Of a stretch of 50,911 bases of DNA, positions 1-8,465 are shown in pieces. The stretch is taken from NCBI GenBank assembly GCA_964432485.1, contig CAYSNP010000011.1, positions 1 to 50,911 of the forward strand, written 5' to 3'. The notes under the pieces were generated by a model. That model saw only the letters and a list, made by a program, of their open reading frames with translations, ran no database searches and was not told where the DNA came from. The position numbers were made by a program, and so were the translations under genes. Position 1 is the first letter of the stretch. Each line of letters starts with the position of its first letter. Source of the stretch: CAYSNP01 sp964432485 (GTDB lineage: Bacteria; Bacillota; Clostridia; Christensenellales; DTU072).

Positions 1-49
1 ATTATATTTTTTTTTATTTTATACTAAAACAAAAAAAGGAGATGTTACT

Positions 50-2017
50 ATGAAAAAGTATATTTGCAAATTAGCAACTTTTCTGCTTATTGTTTTTTTA
101 ACTTTAACTCTATTTGCATGTAACAATAATGGCGGAGAGTATGTTGTGCGTTGGGTGGACAGCAACGGCGATATGCAAACCATTGCTGTAAAGGAAGGAG
201 AGAATTATTCTATTGCTATACCCGAGCGAGAGGGCTATATCTTTAACGGGTTGTTTGATGAGGAGGTTGGCGGCACTCAATACATTGGGAGCAATGGTCT
301 ATCTATAGCTAGTTGGAGCGAGACTGCAGATAGAAATTTATTTGTACAATGGTTACCTAAAAATATTATCATATCCTTTGATGCTTGTGGCGGAATTGTA
401 GACGAAAGCAATATTAATGTAGCTTATGACTCTAATATTAATATATTCCCCATCCCTACAAAAGAAGGACATATTTTTGTAGGCTGGCACAATGGGCAAA
501 GTGAAGAGGCTATTTCTTTTTCTAACGCATATAGTGTGCCTGTAAAAGCTAAAATGACCTATTCTAATTATCCAATGGCTAAAGAAAAGGATGAGTTCAA
601 TCTCTATGCAAAGTGGGAGCCGATTCCGGTACCTGTTACATTTAATTCAAATAAGGGGAGCATAAACCCTAGCCTCTCCTCAACTACAACAACAAGCACA
701 ATAGATATTCCCTGGGGACGCTCAATCGAAATGTATGCCCCGGATAGTGGGGAGTTTTCTGCTTTTGAGACACCTGCTAGCGGCGGCATAAAAGGTATTC
801 TTAAGTGGTCACAGCATAGCAGCCTAAGCGGTACTGCTTTTAGCGGCTTGATAACAGAGCCAATAACACTGTATGCACATTGGGCGCCGGCTATAATCTT
901 TGATACACAGGGAGGAGTAGAAAAAAAGCCTCTTGTCGCTCTTGCTAACAGCAATATATCTTTAGGTACACCCGAAAGAGCAGGCTTTTCTTTTGAAGGG
1001 TGGGTCGATGAGGATGACAATTCTGTTATGCTAACTACTATGCCTGAAGGTGGTGCAAGAGTTAGGGCGACTTGGGAAATAATTACCTATACGATAACTT
1101 ACAACTATAATGGAGGCTCAGTAATAAACGATGCACCTGCAGAATATACAGTTGAAACACCTAATATTGATTTACCTGTCACTACAAGGCAATATTATGA
1201 GTTTATGGGATGGTATGACAATTCTAATTTTAACGGAAGTCCACTTGCACAAATAATAAAAGGCAGTTACGGAACCAAAGTTCTATATGCTAAATGGACT
1301 CCAATCTCTTGGCAAATTACATATGAGCTAGGCGGCGGGACAGTATCTGGCAATCCTAAATCTTTTACAATGGAAAGTGATGCAATTCAGTTAAAAAATC
1401 CAATTAGAGAGAATCATATATTTACCGGTTGGTATTCCCAACCTAATAGCAAGGGCATTTGGTATACAGAAATATCGCCCTCTCAAGGATTAAACAATAG
1501 AATATTGTATGCAGGCTGGTATAACCATACAGAAATACAAATCACCAATCCTTATTCGCTTAGCAAGAATTATATTGAATCTAGCTCAGAGACCTATGGT
1601 GACCGAAGTAAACATAAAATAGCAGTGCCTGATGAACTTAAAAATATGCAATCACTAGGCTTGCTACAGGTGACAATAGAAGTAGTGGGTAATGGTAGCA
1701 CACGGCAACGTAGCGAATATGATAACAATGCTTTTTCAGGCTCAATTTACATTAACGGAGATAGTAACTCGTTATTTTCTCTTTCTGCACAAGGCGGAGG
1801 GTGGGCCCCTCTTTCGATACCCCCTACTTACGGTAATTGGGCTAACAGCGGTACCAAAACTATTAATAAGGTTATTACATTGAATTCCCAATATCTGTAT
1901 ATAGGATATGAATTCAAATTAACACAAGTTGCATACACAAATTGGGCGGGAGGAACTCATGCATCAGATATTAAGGCAAATATTACAAGTATTAAATATA
2001 AATTTTCTATTGCATAG
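50..2017 (+). CDS. Surface lipoprotein with InlB-type (Listeria-Bacteroides) repeats
   Basis: Predicted 655-aa exported lipoprotein. The N-terminus has a short basic stretch, a hydrophobic segment and a lipobox LFAC with Cys at about residue 24, so it should be lipid-anchored on the outer face of the membrane. Residues about 30-500 hold roughly six InlB B-repeat-like units, recognisable by FxGW(Y/H) followed by LYAxW: for example EGHIFVGWHNG...LYAKWEP, QYYEFMGWYDN...LYAKWTP and NHIFTGWYSQP...LYAGWYN. The last 150 residues are a separate beta-rich region of unknown type. InlB repeats are beta-grasp-like folds common in surface proteins of Firmicutes and Bacteroidetes; binding or adhesion is inference. 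The start is set by AAAAAAAGGAG about 8 nt upstream of ATG. A second repeat lipoprotein follows after 43 bp, so the two are probably co-transcribed. Confidence 0.85.
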   Translation: MKKYICKLATFLLIVFLTLTLFACNNNGGEYVVRWVDSNGDMQTIAVKEGENYSIAIPEREGYIFNGLFDEEVGGTQYIGSNGLSIASWSETADRNLFVQWLPKNIIISFDACGGIVDESNINVAYDSNINIFPIPTKEGHIFVGWHNGQSEEAISFSNAYSVPVKAKMTYSNYPMAKEKDEFNLYAKWEPIPVPVTFNSNKGSINPSLSSTTTTSTIDIPWGRSIEMYAPDSGEFSAFETPASGGIKGILKWSQHSSLSGTAFSGLITEPITLYAHWAPAIIFDTQGGVEKKPLVALANSNISLGTPERAGFSFEGWVDEDDNSVMLTTMPEGGARVRATWEIITYTITYNYNGGSVINDAPAEYTVETPNIDLPVTTRQYYEFMGWYDNSNFNGSPLAQIIKGSYGTKVLYAKWTPISWQITYELGGGTVSGNPKSFTMESDAIQLKNPIRENHIFTGWYSQPNSKGIWYTEISPSQGLNNRILYAGWYNHTEIQITNPYSLSKNYIESSSETYGDRSKHKIAVPDELKNMQSLGLLQVTIEVVGNGSTRQRSEYDNNAFSGSIYINGDSNSLFSLSAQGGGWAPLSIPPTYGNWANSGTKTINKVITLNSQYLYIGYEFKLTQVAYTNWAGGTHASDIKANITSIKYKFSIA

Positions 2018-2060
2018 ACAGTAAAATAAAGCAAAAAAGAGTAAGAAAGAAGGAGCAATA

Positions 2061-5000
2061 ATGAAAAAGTTAAGAATTTTATTAGTGTTAACAATTTTGA
2101 TAGTAGCTATATTTGCACTATCAGCTTGCAACTTAATTGCAGGGCCACCGCAAAACCTTAAATATAACGGTACAACCATCTCATGGAATGCAGTTGAAGG
2201 TGCTGATTATTATTTAGTGGAAATTGATAATGGACCTGAAAAAAAGGTGCTTGACACAAAGCTTTCCTATGCTGCAAACGAAAAGGAGTTTACAGTTAAG
2301 GTAAAAGCGGTCTCTGAACTTAAACAAAAGCTTTTTAAAGCAAAGGCGACAGAAGAAACCTTTCGTCCTTTGCCTAAGATAAGCAATATAAGATTTCAAG
2401 AGGATGGCACTGCGTATTGGACAGCTGTTGCCAATGCCAATGCTTATGCAGTGATGCTTAATGGAAAGGAGCTTGATGCATATATTTCAGGCGCGCAATT
2501 TAAAGATTTTGCTGCAGGAGAAAATACAATTCAAGTACGGCCAATTGTTGAGGGTGATGACAGTTGGTATTCTGTTTGGAGCGATGCTAAAAGCATGACA
2601 AAGCTAGGTTTGCCTAGCAATGTTACTTATGATGGGGAGTATATTAGGTGGAGTTCTCCTGCGGGCGGAGCTTTTGGCTATGAGGTCTATGCCAATGGCA
2701 TTAAGCTAGATACAGTAAGCGGAACAGCTGCTCAATATGATGCTAAAAATATAAATTTTGATATAACGATTAAATCTTTGGGCAACCATTCTACCTCTTT
2801 TGATTCTAGTATATCAGATGCTAAAAGATTCGTATATCTTAATACTGTTAGTACCATAACTGTTGCAGATGGTATTGTCAATTGGCCCGCCGTAGATGGA
2901 GCGGACAGCTATATTGTAAAAGTAGACAGCTCCGAATATAGTGTAAGTACAAATGCTTATTCAGGACTGCCTGCAGATATTAATAAAGAAGTATCAATTA
3001 AGCCTGTTTCAGCTAACGCTACATATTTTAGCAGTTTTTGCACACCTAAAAGCATAAGACTGCTGCCAGCCCCTGCAACCGAATGGATTTCCGGACATGA
3101 TGCACATAATGGAGACGCAGTAAACTCTGTTCAATGGCAACAAGTGCTGGGAGCAAAAGGCTACAGGGTAAAAATACTCTATAACGGTGAAGAAGTTAAT
3201 CTAGAGGGAGCGGCAAATTTGAGTAGCGAGAGCAGGCAATTCGGATATTCTTTTTTGGAAGCAGGAGAATACAAAGTTTATCTTAAAGCTACAGCAGAAG
3301 GTACGGATGTATATGATTCAGTTTACGGAGAACCTATAACTGTTACCAGACTTGTAGCGCCAGCCCCTGCTGCTCAAAATTTTATTGTAAGCGATAAAGT
3401 ATATCTTGAAGAAGGCTTTCGAGTTAATTTTACCGCAGTAAGCGGAGCAGTAGGCTATCAGCTATATAAAGATGAAGGACTGCTTTCAGACTATTATACC
3501 ACCACCAATCAGTTTAGTGTAGTGGATGTAATAGGTAGTGAAAATCAAACTACTCAACAAAACTTTACATATAAGATTCGTACAAAAGGTGCCGTTAGCG
3601 GCACAAGGATTAAGTTAGACTCCTTACCCGCATACGATTTGCCTTTTGATATAACAGTCCAGGCAATGCCTTCGGCACCAAAAATGGAGGGCTATAATTT
3701 AACTTGGGGTACAGTTAGCGGTGCGCAATATAATGTTAAAGTAGGCACTAATATTACCAGCAGTTCTGCAGGTGTAAACAATTTGGATAATATTTTGCCC
3801 GGGACTTATCCTGTAAGTGTCAACGCAAAAGGTAATGGATCTAATATATTACCTTCAGTTTTTACTGCGGAGTTTACGCTTACAAGATTTCATGCCGTAG
3901 AAGATTTATATGTAACTACCGACCAAAGTGAAGGCGAATTGCACTATACTGACCATAACACCTTGGCACCTACTTATAGAAATTTTGAAATATTTATTGA
4001 TGGGCAGCAAAAAGGTGTTGCTGCTGCCGGCAGTTATGCCAATATAAATGACTTTATTTCTACAGCAGTCAGCAATGTTTTTGTACGTATAACAGCAAAT
4101 GATTATGACTCTGAGCATCCTTATGGACAAGCGGGGGCAGTATATTATATGTCTTCTCCCGATTCGACAACTATACAATTAGCAAAATTAGCGCCGGTAA
4201 CTTTTGCCTCACCCGGCCCCGGAAGGTTTACAAATACTGAGTTTAAATGGAATGCACCCGCAAATCGTAATGCAAATGGTGCATATGCACCAACCTATAT
4301 TGTGTATAAGGGGGCAGAAGATGCTGAATCATATCACAACGGCGAGTTAGCCGGCGAAGTATTGGATATTTCCAAATTTGAGGGTAGGCTGGATGCTTAC
4401 AATTTTGTAGTAAAAGCAATAGGTGACGGTGTAAGGTATCTAAACTCTGATCCCACAAATGTTGTTAGTATCATTAAGCTGCCCACGCCAATTGTCACCA
4501 TTGCAGATAGTGCTTATCAATGGCAAAAGGTTGCCAACGCTTCAGCTTATTCAGTTTTTATTGATGGCATAAAATCCTTAGATGAAATACATAAGTATGG
4601 TGAAACATATTCATTTATACCAAACTTCACTTCAGCAAAAAGTTATCAGATAAAGGTATATGCCATGGGAGACAATGGGTATACAAGTATTGATTCTGAC
4701 CCACATCATTTTAATCAGGTAACTAAAAAACTCAGCGCACCAGAATTTTCATTTGACTATAGTTACGATACTATAAATGTAGAAGGAACAATAAATATCC
4801 AAATTACTACACAAGCAAAGATGGTTAATGATAGCCCAAGCACAAAAGGTTACATTTACAGTATAGGCGGCGCAACTAACGCTTCAACCGAAGCATATAC
4901 TTTAGTATATAGCCATGTAGTATCTACGCCAGGAGAGCATACTCTTTCAGTTAGGGCAATTGGCGGAGATTTTGATGGTGAGATTTTAGAAGAAAGCTTT

Positions 5001-5333
5001 TATTATATAGCCTCTGATACTGTAGGCGGAAGTAGTCATACATTAATACTGTTAGGTAAATTAAATGCTGGGCAAATACAGCTTACTATGGATAAGCTAG
5101 TAAAATGGACTGCTATTACCAATGCAATAAGTTATGAGTACGAGTATGTGTTTGATGAAGGAAGTTTTACAGGTGTTTGGACTGATACCGGGGGCAGGGA
5201 TAATCGCACAATAGATTTAAGCGAGCTTTGGCAAGGAAAAAGCTCTGTGACTATACGAGTAAGGGCGGCAGGGAATGGCACAACTGTTATAACCGGCGAG
5301 TACACAGAAAAAACGCTATATTTTAGCTTATAA
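2061..5333 (+). CDS. Large lipoprotein with fibronectin-III-like repeats
   Basis: 1090-aa predicted lipoprotein. The signal peptide ends in lipobox LSAC (Cys about 23). The rest is about ten repeats of 85-100 residues carrying the pattern hxWxxVxGAxxYxVxhxG, for example ISWNAVEGADYYLVEIDNG, VNWPAVDGADSYIVKVDS and YQWQKVANASAYSVFIDG. That pattern is characteristic of bacterial fibronectin type III-like modules. No catalytic motif is visible. Many units end in a Leu/Pro-rich linker such as KLxAPxF. The ribosome binding site AAGGAG lies 6 nt before ATG. It follows the InlB-repeat lipoprotein by 43 bp and precedes a perfect 9-bp hairpin and a membrane-protease-like gene. Likely role: extended surface stalk or ligand-binding protein (inference). 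Confidence 0.82.
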   Translation: MKKLRILLVLTILIVAIFALSACNLIAGPPQNLKYNGTTISWNAVEGADYYLVEIDNGPEKKVLDTKLSYAANEKEFTVKVKAVSELKQKLFKAKATEETFRPLPKISNIRFQEDGTAYWTAVANANAYAVMLNGKELDAYISGAQFKDFAAGENTIQVRPIVEGDDSWYSVWSDAKSMTKLGLPSNVTYDGEYIRWSSPAGGAFGYEVYANGIKLDTVSGTAAQYDAKNINFDITIKSLGNHSTSFDSSISDAKRFVYLNTVSTITVADGIVNWPAVDGADSYIVKVDSSEYSVSTNAYSGLPADINKEVSIKPVSANATYFSSFCTPKSIRLLPAPATEWISGHDAHNGDAVNSVQWQQVLGAKGYRVKILYNGEEVNLEGAANLSSESRQFGYSFLEAGEYKVYLKATAEGTDVYDSVYGEPITVTRLVAPAPAAQNFIVSDKVYLEEGFRVNFTAVSGAVGYQLYKDEGLLSDYYTTTNQFSVVDVIGSENQTTQQNFTYKIRTKGAVSGTRIKLDSLPAYDLPFDITVQAMPSAPKMEGYNLTWGTVSGAQYNVKVGTNITSSSAGVNNLDNILPGTYPVSVNAKGNGSNILPSVFTAEFTLTRFHAVEDLYVTTDQSEGELHYTDHNTLAPTYRNFEIFIDGQQKGVAAAGSYANINDFISTAVSNVFVRITANDYDSEHPYGQAGAVYYMSSPDSTTIQLAKLAPVTFASPGPGRFTNTEFKWNAPANRNANGAYAPTYIVYKGAEDAESYHNGELAGEVLDISKFEGRLDAYNFVVKAIGDGVRYLNSDPTNVVSIIKLPTPIVTIADSAYQWQKVANASAYSVFIDGIKSLDEIHKYGETYSFIPNFTSAKSYQIKVYAMGDNGYTSIDSDPHHFNQVTKKLSAPEFSFDYSYDTINVEGTINIQITTQAKMVNDSPSTKGYIYSIGGATNASTEAYTLVYSHVVSTPGEHTLSVRAIGGDFDGEILEESFYYIASDTVGGSSHTLILLGKLNAGQIQLTMDKLVKWTAITNAISYEYEYVFDEGSFTGVWTDTGGRDNRTIDLSELWQGKSSVTIRVRAAGNGTTVITGEYTEKTLYFSL

Positions 5334-5343
5334 GATAAAAGAA

Positions 5344-5377
5344 TTAACGGGATGCGGCAGGTGCTGTGTCCCGTTAA
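5344..5377 (+). terminator. 9-bp perfect hairpin downstream of the Fn3 lipoprotein
   Basis: TTAACGGGA (5344-5352) pairs perfectly with TCCCGTTAA (5369-5377) around a 16-nt loop, 10 bp after the lipoprotein stop codon. No T-tract follows, so it may be a weak terminator, an mRNA-stabilising 3' hairpin or a partial read-through element before the next gene, which starts 13 bp further on. Confidence 0.5.
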
Positions 5378-5390
5378 AATCTAAGATATT

Positions 5391-6215
5391 ATGGGCGTAG
5401 TAATATTCAATTTTCTTCTACAACTTTTGCTTACCGTAGGGATTATGACAATCTTTGGATTGGCAATTTGGGTACTACATAGAATACTTTATCTCGCATT
5501 AGGTCGCCATGGCAGAATCTTTCATATATTGACCGGCGTTATAGGTACGCCTATTCATGAATTAGGTCATGCGCTATTCTGTATTCTATTTGGACATAAC
5601 ATTAATGGAATAAAATTGTTTGAGCCCGATAACAAAAATGGCGTTTTAGGTTATGTAAATCATACATATAACAAAAATAATATTTATCATCAGATAGGCA
5701 ACTTTTTTATAGGTTTTGGTCCTATTATGTTAGGGGTGGGAGTTATTACGCTTTTAATGTATTTACTTTTACCCGAATGTTATCAGGAGCAAGCGAATAT
5801 CATACAAAGATTCGAGTTTTTAAATTCAAGTGTTTTTTCATCTACAACAATTGAGCAATTTCTCGGTATACTAAGCGAAATAAAAAAAGCGTTTTTTTCT
5901 CCTAAATATATTATAAGCTTTGCGTGGTGGATTTTTTTTATAATATCTGCTTCCATTGTATTACATATGAAACTCAGCTTGTCTGATGCAAAATTAAGTA
6001 TGATGGGTTTTGTTTTTATTGTCTTAATTTTATTGATAACAAATACTATTTTGTTTTCAATAGATGCAACTGGTACAACTGCAATGACTACTGTTTTTTT
6101 TCGCATTAATATTTTGATTTTTCCCATCTTACTATTTTCAATATGCTTATTAATTATTATGCTAATAATAGCTATGATAATAAAAGTGTTACGCAAGCTA
6201 TTATCCCAAAAATGA
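5391..6215 (+). CDS. Membrane protein with HExxH motif, site-2-protease (M50)-like
   Basis: 274-aa very hydrophobic protein with about five to six membrane segments (around residues 5-30, 45-65, 100-125, 175-200, 203-220 and 240-268). In the second segment is GTPIHELGHALFCILFG, in which HELGH (about residues 56-60) matches the HExxH zinc-binding motif of intramembrane metalloproteases of the M50 group. The usual second metal ligand region (NxxPxxPLDG-like) is not obvious, so proteolytic activity is uncertain. There is no clear Shine-Dalgarno before ATG 5391; an internal ATG at 5445 is preceded by GTAGGG at short spacing. It follows the two surface lipoproteins, so processing of, or co-expression with, those proteins is a guess. 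The 3' end runs into a convergent gene 51 bp away with only a weak 5-bp hairpin between. Confidence 0.6.
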   Translation: MGVVIFNFLLQLLLTVGIMTIFGLAIWVLHRILYLALGRHGRIFHILTGVIGTPIHELGHALFCILFGHNINGIKLFEPDNKNGVLGYVNHTYNKNNIYHQIGNFFIGFGPIMLGVGVITLLMYLLLPECYQEQANIIQRFEFLNSSVFSSTTIEQFLGILSEIKKAFFSPKYIISFAWWIFFIISASIVLHMKLSLSDAKLSMMGFVFIVLILLITNTILFSIDATGTTAMTTVFFRINILIFPILLFSICLLIIMLIIAMIIKVLRKLLSQK

Positions 6216-6266
6216 CAATAACGTGAGTATTGTATAATAAAGACGTACTTGCATCGTTTGTTTTTT

Positions 6267-6920
6267 TCAAAACTCATAAAAAACTTTTTCATAAGCCTTT
6301 TTAATATTATTAGGCAGAATGCTGTTTTGAGTTTTAAGAGTATGGATTGAGCCTTGAGCAAAAAGGGCTAGTTCTTTGTTGTAAATGAACCATTTATCCG
6401 AAAAAGTTCCTGCTAAAGTGATTTTATTAAGCAATGTTTGGGCGTCTAAATACCGTTTAATAAGAGGGTCATAGGCAGATAGCGTTAAAAACAATAAAGT
6501 AGATGCCCCTCGCTGCAATAAGCTGGCAACACAATCAGGCGATTTGATATCCCCGTCCAAAATTACGCCAATGCTGCCTTGGGAAGTCATATAAATGCGT
6601 TGCGCACGGGCAGAAGCTAAGGCGTGCCCCTTATAAAAAGGCTCTTTGCTAATCATATCAGAAATACCTTTAATGCATCCCTTATCCACTACCAGCGCAG
6701 AAAGATATTGCTTGTCCTCCGCTAAGGATATAAAGCATACTATCATAAGCGACATAGTTAAGGAAGAAAATCTGGTGATTTTTCTAAAAAAGTTGGGACA
6801 AGCATTTTCTTTATGCAAATCTACAGGTTGCAAAAAAGTACCAAGTATACAATTACACTTGGAATATGCTTTAAAATCTAAAAAATCCAAATGGGATAGG
6901 TTTAGCCCGGTTAAAAACAA
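6267..6920 (-). CDS. Degenerate nitrilase (carbon-nitrogen hydrolase)-like protein
   Basis: 217-aa ORF opening with a TTG codon; no ATG is available between the upstream stop and the conserved part. Residues about 95-175 resemble the C-terminal half of the carbon-nitrogen hydrolase fold: YLSALVVDKGCIKG (family pattern yNsavvid-dG-ilg), then IGVILDGDIKSPDCVASLLQRGASTLL (family pattern iGvlICyDirfPE-a-ll-l-GAd-l). At the position of the nucleophilic Cys this protein has Asp, and the N-terminal Glu motif is not recognisable, so hydrolase activity is unlikely. A terminator lies between it and the upstream esterase gene, and no good promoter or ribosome binding site is visible. It may be a decaying gene or a catalytically dead relative. 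The family call is tentative. Confidence 0.45.
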   Translation of the reverse strand: MFLTGLNLSHLDFLDFKAYSKCNCILGTFLQPVDLHKENACPNFFRKITRFSSLTMSLMIVCFISLAEDKQYLSALVVDKGCIKGISDMISKEPFYKGHALASARAQRIYMTSQGSIGVILDGDIKSPDCVASLLQRGASTLLFLTLSAYDPLIKRYLDAQTLLNKITLAGTFSDKWFIYNKELALFAQGSIHTLKTQNSILPNNIKKAYEKVFYEF

Positions 6921-6943
6921 TTCTTGCTCATATTTAAGTTATG

Positions 6944-6972
6944 AAAAAGGGCTTGCGCTTTGTTACAAGCCC
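6944..6972 (-). terminator. Rho-independent terminator of the esterase gene
   Basis: On the minus strand a 7-bp stem GGGCTTG/CAAGCCC (6972-6966 with 6955-6949) with a 10-nt loop is followed by TTTTT (6948-6944). It sits 10 bp beyond the esterase stop and 24 bp before the TTG start of the nitrilase-like ORF, so that ORF is probably not simply co-transcribed. Confidence 0.8.
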
Positions 6973-6981
6973 TCAAAAATA

Positions 6982-7893
6982 TTATTCTTTTGTTTTTATC
7001 TCCTCAAGCCATGCAAAGACTGATTCCATACATTTTTTAGCTTGTTTGGTATATGCAAAGAGATGAAAACAATGATTGTCCCCTAATTTTGTGCTAAAAT
7101 ACTGTTGATAGGGTATTTTGTGCTCCTCCAGCCTTTCTATTAAACTTTCTGCCATACCTGCGCAAAAGAAATCCTTTTTAGAATATGCCAAAAAGACAGG
7201 ACACCAATCATCCGCCACATAAGAAGATGGTGAAATATAATCCAGATATTCGTAATCTTTAAGGTTGGCAAAATCCTTGTCAATCTTAAGACCAAGGAAG
7301 CTCTCGCCAATGCTATGCGTAAGTTTTAAGGGTAGCTTCCTTTGCACTGCTACATCTATATCATAAGGACCAAAGAATAGCAGCAACCCCGCAACTTCGA
7401 AGCTAATCTTGCCAATACCAAGTTTTTCGCCCAACTCGGTATTCTTGAGAGCCGCATAGGTATGCATAGCATAATATGCCCCTGCGGAATCGCCTGTAAG
7501 GATAACCTTATTAAGGTTGAGCTTTTTCTCTTGTGCAATACCCTCTAAATACATTAGGGCAGCTACAACATCTTGTGTGCCTGCAGGAAAAGCGTGCTTG
7601 GGCCCCAGCCTGTAATTGATATTGGCAACCAGCCAACCCTTATCCGCAAAAGAATTGGAAATACTCTCACGATGCCGCTTATCGCCCGCTACAAAACCGC
7701 CGCCATGAATATTTAGCACAACGGGATACTCTTTTGCTCCCTCACGGTAATGCAAATTGAGCTTGCAGTCTTCAGGATAATTATTATCGTAAACAATATC
7801 CCTTTCTACCACAATATTGTCATACTTTTTGTAGTTTTGTAATGGATGACATATCGTATCCATAACCTTAAATAAAAATTCTGCCCTATTCAT
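6982..7893 (-). CDS. Alpha/beta-hydrolase esterase (HSL/acetyl-esterase type)
   Basis: 303-aa cytoplasmic hydrolase of the hormone-sensitive-lipase/carboxylesterase type. The oxyanion-hole motif HGGGF is at about residue 62, the nucleophile elbow GDSAGA at about 134 (Ser in the GxSxG-like position), a candidate acid in KKDFFC near 250 and the catalytic His in GDNHCFH near 276, so the whole triad appears intact. Length is normal for the family. The substrate cannot be read from the sequence; small acyl esters are usual. AGGAGA lies 5 nt before ATG and a TACAAT -10-like box is about 40 nt upstream. It is a single-gene unit ending at the terminator just downstream. Confidence 0.85.
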   Translation of the reverse strand: MNRAEFLFKVMDTICHPLQNYKKYDNIVVERDIVYDNNYPEDCKLNLHYREGAKEYPVVLNIHGGGFVAGDKRHRESISNSFADKGWLVANINYRLGPKHAFPAGTQDVVAALMYLEGIAQEKKLNLNKVILTGDSAGAYYAMHTYAALKNTELGEKLGIGKISFEVAGLLLFFGPYDIDVAVQRKLPLKLTHSIGESFLGLKIDKDFANLKDYEYLDYISPSSYVADDWCPVFLAYSKKDFFCAGMAESLIERLEEHKIPYQQYFSTKLGDNHCFHLFAYTKQAKKCMESVFAWLEEIKTKE

Positions 7894-8024
7894 AATCTCT
7901 CCTAATTTCTTATTTTTTTATATCCATATTGTACCATATGCCAAAAAAGAAATAAAGTATTACGCACTACTAAAAGAGGTTTAAACTGTCTTTTTAGCTA
8001 TAAACTAAACTTTAACTAAATAAT

Positions 8025-8053
8025 TTGATTTAATAGCCGCTTTGTGATACAAT
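8025..8053 (+). promoter_or_regulatory. Sigma-A promoter of tRNA-Ser
   Basis: TTGATT (8025-8030), a 17-bp spacer and TACAAT (8048-8053) lie directly upstream of the tRNA, leaving about 6 bp between the predicted start site and the mature 5' end. Confidence 0.7.
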
Positions 8054-8065
8054 TTTATAGCTTAC

Positions 8066-8154
8066 GGAGAGGTATCGAAGTGGTCATAACGGGGCTGACT
8101 CGAAATCAGTTGGAGGGCAACCTCACGCGGGTTCGAATCCCGCCCTCTCCGCCA
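8066..8154 (+). tRNA. tRNA-Ser(CGA)
   Basis: 89-nt class II tRNA with encoded CCA. Acceptor stem GGAGAGG/CCTCTCC, discriminator G, anticodon stem GCTGA/TCAGT with loop CTCGAAA (anticodon CGA, reads UCG), a long variable arm GGAGG-GCAA-CCTC and a T-loop GTTCGAATC. The long variable arm and G73 are serine-type features. Confidence 0.97.
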
Positions 8155-8166
8155 CAAAGCGTAAAA

Positions 8167-8188
8167 GGGCGCATCTTGCGCTCTTTTT
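8167..8188 (+). terminator. Terminator after tRNA-Ser
   Basis: GGGCGCA (8167-8173) pairs with TGCGCTC (8177-8183, one G-T pair) around a 3-nt loop and is followed by TTTTT (8184-8188), 12 bp after the tRNA CCA end. Confidence 0.85.
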
Positions 8189-8312
8189 GCATGGCTTAGG
8201 CTTCGGTCATGTATTTCTATATACACTCCCTCGCCCTCGCACTTAAAAGCACACAATCTGCAACCCTTATCCGCTTTGTGGAAACAGTTTATTGTCCATC
8301 TTTGACACGAAT

Positions 8313-8339
8313 ACACAAGACAACCCTTGTGTGTTTTTT
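8313..8339 (+). terminator. Terminator-like hairpin adjoining hairpin array A
   Basis: ACACAAG (8313-8319) pairs with CTTGTGT (8326-8332) around a 6-nt loop, followed by G and six T (8334-8339). The T-tract and right arm belong to a segment that is also present next to array B on the far side of the GtrA gene, so this terminator seems to be part of the repeat module. The stretch 8189-8312 between the two terminators holds no gene I can support. Confidence 0.7.
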
Positions 8340-8340
8340 A

Positions 8341-8412
8341 TCATTCACAAAGTGAATGTATTTCGCCAGCCTTTAGGCTGCATTTCACCATTTGCGATAG
8401 CAAATGCATTAA
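8341..8412 (-). repeat. Three-hairpin repeat array, copy A
   Basis: Read on the minus strand, the array is hairpin CATTTGC-tatc-GCAAATG, linker GTGAAATGC, hairpin AGCC-TAAA-GGCT, linker GGCGAAATAC, hairpin ATTCAC-TTT-GTGAAT, then TGATAAAAAACACACAA leading into the adjacent terminator. Copy B at 8932-9012 has the same order with changed but still complementary stems. It lies immediately upstream of the GtrA-gene promoter. Confidence 0.75.
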
Positions 8413-8450
8413 GTATACTTGAAAAATTTTTCTTAACTCTGCAGATTTTG

Positions 8451-8459
8451 TGATATAAT
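8451..8459 (+). promoter_or_regulatory. Extended -10 promoter of the GtrA-family gene, predicted leaderless
   Basis: TGATATAAT (8451-8459) is an extended -10 box; a weak -35 (CTTAAC) lies 16 bp upstream. The -10 ends only 6 bp before ATG 8466, so transcription would begin at or within 1-2 bases of the start codon. No Shine-Dalgarno is present. Confidence 0.65.
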
Positions 8460-8465
8460 AGTATT

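Noticed and set aside
5783..6361. Minus-strand 192-aa ORF over the HELGH membrane protein
   Set aside because: Shadow of a hydrophobic coding region; no ribosome binding site, and it also overlaps the nitrilase-like ORF.
8062..8316. Minus-strand ORF containing WRRGRDSNPR
   Set aside because: This is the well-known spurious translation of the antisense strand of a tRNA-Ser gene; the tRNA at 8066-8154 explains it.
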